DNA from: Patagioenas fasciata
Lineage: Eukaryota; Chordata; Aves; Columbiformes; Columbidae
Assembly: GCF_037038585.1 (NCBI RefSeq)
Contig: NC_092520.1
Coordinates: 193,048,604-193,112,603 of the forward strand
DNA length: 64,000 nucleotides
Direction of reading: 5' to 3'
The position numbers and the translations under genes are program-made. The notes beneath the pieces were generated by a model that was not told the origin of the DNA, searched no databases, and saw nothing but the letters and a program-made list of their open reading frames with translations. Of the stretch, positions 62,081 through 64,000 are shown piece after piece. The first letter of the stretch is position 1, and each line of letters begins with the position of its first letter.

Positions 62081-64000
62081 GGCAACGATGCTCGGACACG
62101 AGTGGGAGCAGCCGCTATCACCTGAGGTGGCATTTCTGCCCCGTCTCAGCCTGGTCGCCTTTAGTACAGTTAAAAAAAAAAAAAAGTTCTGGTAAATTCA
62201 TCATGGAAAAAGATCGATCAATGTTTTAAACACCTAGAGGACGGACGCCTTTTCTGAGAGAGATTTCTGTAGCGTCTGTTTCAAATACTGGCAAGATGGC
62301 GTTGGGATGCTGTAGTGGATGCCCTGGCAACTGGTGTCTCCAGATAGATTTCCACATGGTGACTGCTTGGTCCTCCGCTCTCTTAGCAGCTGGGGTTGGC
62401 CAAAGGTAATACTCGGTTTTTGCCAAAGAAGGGGGCATGAGTGAGACTTCTTCCTCTCACAGAAAAGCTTCTGTCACTTAAGGAAAGCCTTTTGTAGGGA
62501 AATGAATAAGAACATCATTACTGAAAAAATGGTGAGTGATGGTACAAACACAGAAACAATCTGTCAAGCCCTGGCTTGTGATAGAATCACCTCTTAATGG
62601 AGGTGGGATTTGTAGTTTCAGACGAAGTTCAAGTCAAATATACTGTCTCGTGTGAGAGTAAGATGCGTTAATAACACTATTTCTCAAAAACGAAAGAGCC
62701 TGCCATCTGTGACCATCAACTTGTAAGCAATAGAGTCTTCTTTTAAAATACAGACATTGATTCCACCAATAAATCTATTTCTGAAGCAGCAGGAGGCCAA
62801 TTTCAAACTCCATAAAGTCTGTTTGGGCTTTGGGTAATGAAGCATTTTAAGTATCAGAGAACAAACAGCCTAGAGCCCAGTAGCATCTTAGCTCTGAAGT
62901 ACAGCAGAAGTCAATTAAAACCTTCATGTTAGCCATCCAAATGCAGGTCTCTGCATGTATCCAGAGGTGATCTCATCTTAATGAGCTTAGCTGCAACCTG
63001 AGCTCTGCTGAATTTTAGGCAAAGATGGAAGAGGCTTGAACTCCACCCAGCCATACAGCTGCGTTCAGTCCATGTATAACACACTTGGGTAAATTTGCAA
63101 AGCTTGTGGGTAACAAAGTGCAACGAACATAGTTCTCTTTTTCTGCACAATAGCTTGCTGACTGTTGTACTTGCCCAAGAAGTAACAAACTTGGAGAATT
63201 AACATCCCCCAGCTCCTAGGAGAAGTGAATGTCTGGTTCAAACTAAGACCACCTTACATTCTTGCTGATGCTATTGTGCTACAAACGTTGAACTAGTAGA
63301 GTAACATAGCTTAACTTTGTGTCTTGGTGATTTACCATGGACTCTGGTAGCCTTATTAGCAATATATTTTTATTGAGTGATCATAAAATAAGAGAAAAGC
63401 AACCTGCATATCATAAACTCAGCAATGGAAATTCAGAAACTTTTGGTTGTATTTCAAGTGACTGAAAAGTTACAACCACTTTTGTGAGTGTCTGAATGCC
63501 ACGAGGTAGCACAAAAAAAGAAGCAACCTCTGTCATAGTTCATTTCCTGATAAACTTGTCAGAAGGAGTAACAGGGATCTGCTGACCTTTCTTGTTTTCT
63601 TACAATCTCAACCATCATTCATCTCAGTCTCAAAAGGGAGATCTGCTTCACATGTTTCCAAAAATAATCATCCAAAAGTCCACTCCTGCTTCAGAAAAGT
63701 CTTGGCAAGGCATGCTGTCTCCAAAGGTGGACTATCCAGTAATGGTTACTCCTCCCATTCCTTGAAATTTACTGATAAAATCTAATAAAATTGCTCTGAT
63801 GTCAGCCCCTTTGTGGAGACAATGCTCAAAGAGAAGAGAAATGCATGGAACCAAGTGTTGGAGAAAGAGAGTACCTGATCAGATCAGTGGTAACAGCATC
63901 CCTCAATTCAGCACCTCAGTGAGGCATTTTTTTAGCATGCCATAGTCCTTTGTGGAGTTCCAGCTCACTGTACAATGTTTTACTGTGGTAGTTGTCTCTT
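62081..64000. other. Upstream flank of ZNF800, no gene recognised
   Basis: AT-rich sequence beyond the island with a poly(A) at about 62171-62185. The minus-strand frame at 62226-62438 (70 codons) does not look strongly biased and I could not place it in a family. If ZNF800's promoter is bidirectional, a plus-strand noncoding transcript could cross this region; I see no proof of one. Confidence 0.5.

Noticed and set aside
1-64000. CRISPR arrays, operons, plasmid or phage features
   Set aside because: The sequence is clearly vertebrate nuclear DNA with spliced genes and LINE relics; no spaced direct-repeat array was seen.

Overview
The window is vertebrate nuclear DNA, most likely from a bird. 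The signs are sparse exons, long AT-rich introns, two CpG islands, CR1-type LINE remnants (including a typical avian CR1 3' end near 20.7 kb), one LTR, and no mammalian SINEs. I cannot name the species. Two protein-coding genes are supported, both on the minus strand: the 5' end of GRM8 (metabotropic glutamate receptor 8) and the complete coding sequence of ZNF800 (a C2H2 zinc-finger protein). The same two genes are neighbours on human chromosome 7q31, so the synteny is conserved.

Layout from left to right. 1-4391 is GRM8 intron. 4392-5224 is the first coding exon of GRM8 with its 5' untranslated leader, which carries three upstream ORFs; the rest of the receptor lies off the left edge. 5225-about 9940 is intron, or 5' flank, of GRM8. 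About 9940-13520 is a large CpG island, the best candidate for the GRM8 promoter and its noncoding first exon. About 13.5-47.6 kb is the intergenic interval. It holds an LTR, several CR1/L3-like LINE relics, simple repeats and no supportable gene. About 47.6-50.66 kb is the probable ZNF800 3' UTR. Four ZNF800 coding exons follow at 50658-52423, 54791-54934, 58525-58620 and 60848-60908. A CpG-island promoter at about 60.96-62.08 kb follows, then 2 kb of upstream flank.

The ZNF800 exons join in frame (61 + 96 + 144 + 1766 nt) to a predicted 688-residue protein with seven zinc fingers. It is somewhat longer than the roughly 664 residues I recall for the mammalian protein, and a Lys/Ser/Thr coding minisatellite accounts for most of the difference. 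The two genes are not known to act together: GRM8 is a presynaptic group III glutamate receptor and ZNF800 is a nuclear zinc-finger protein.

I found no convincing evidence for a wholly new system. The observations most worth checking are the GRM8 upstream ORFs, the ZNF800 minisatellite and start-stop uORF, the repeat structure of the GRM8 CpG island, and a G-rich tract beside an A/C-rich tract at 38.3-38.5 kb.
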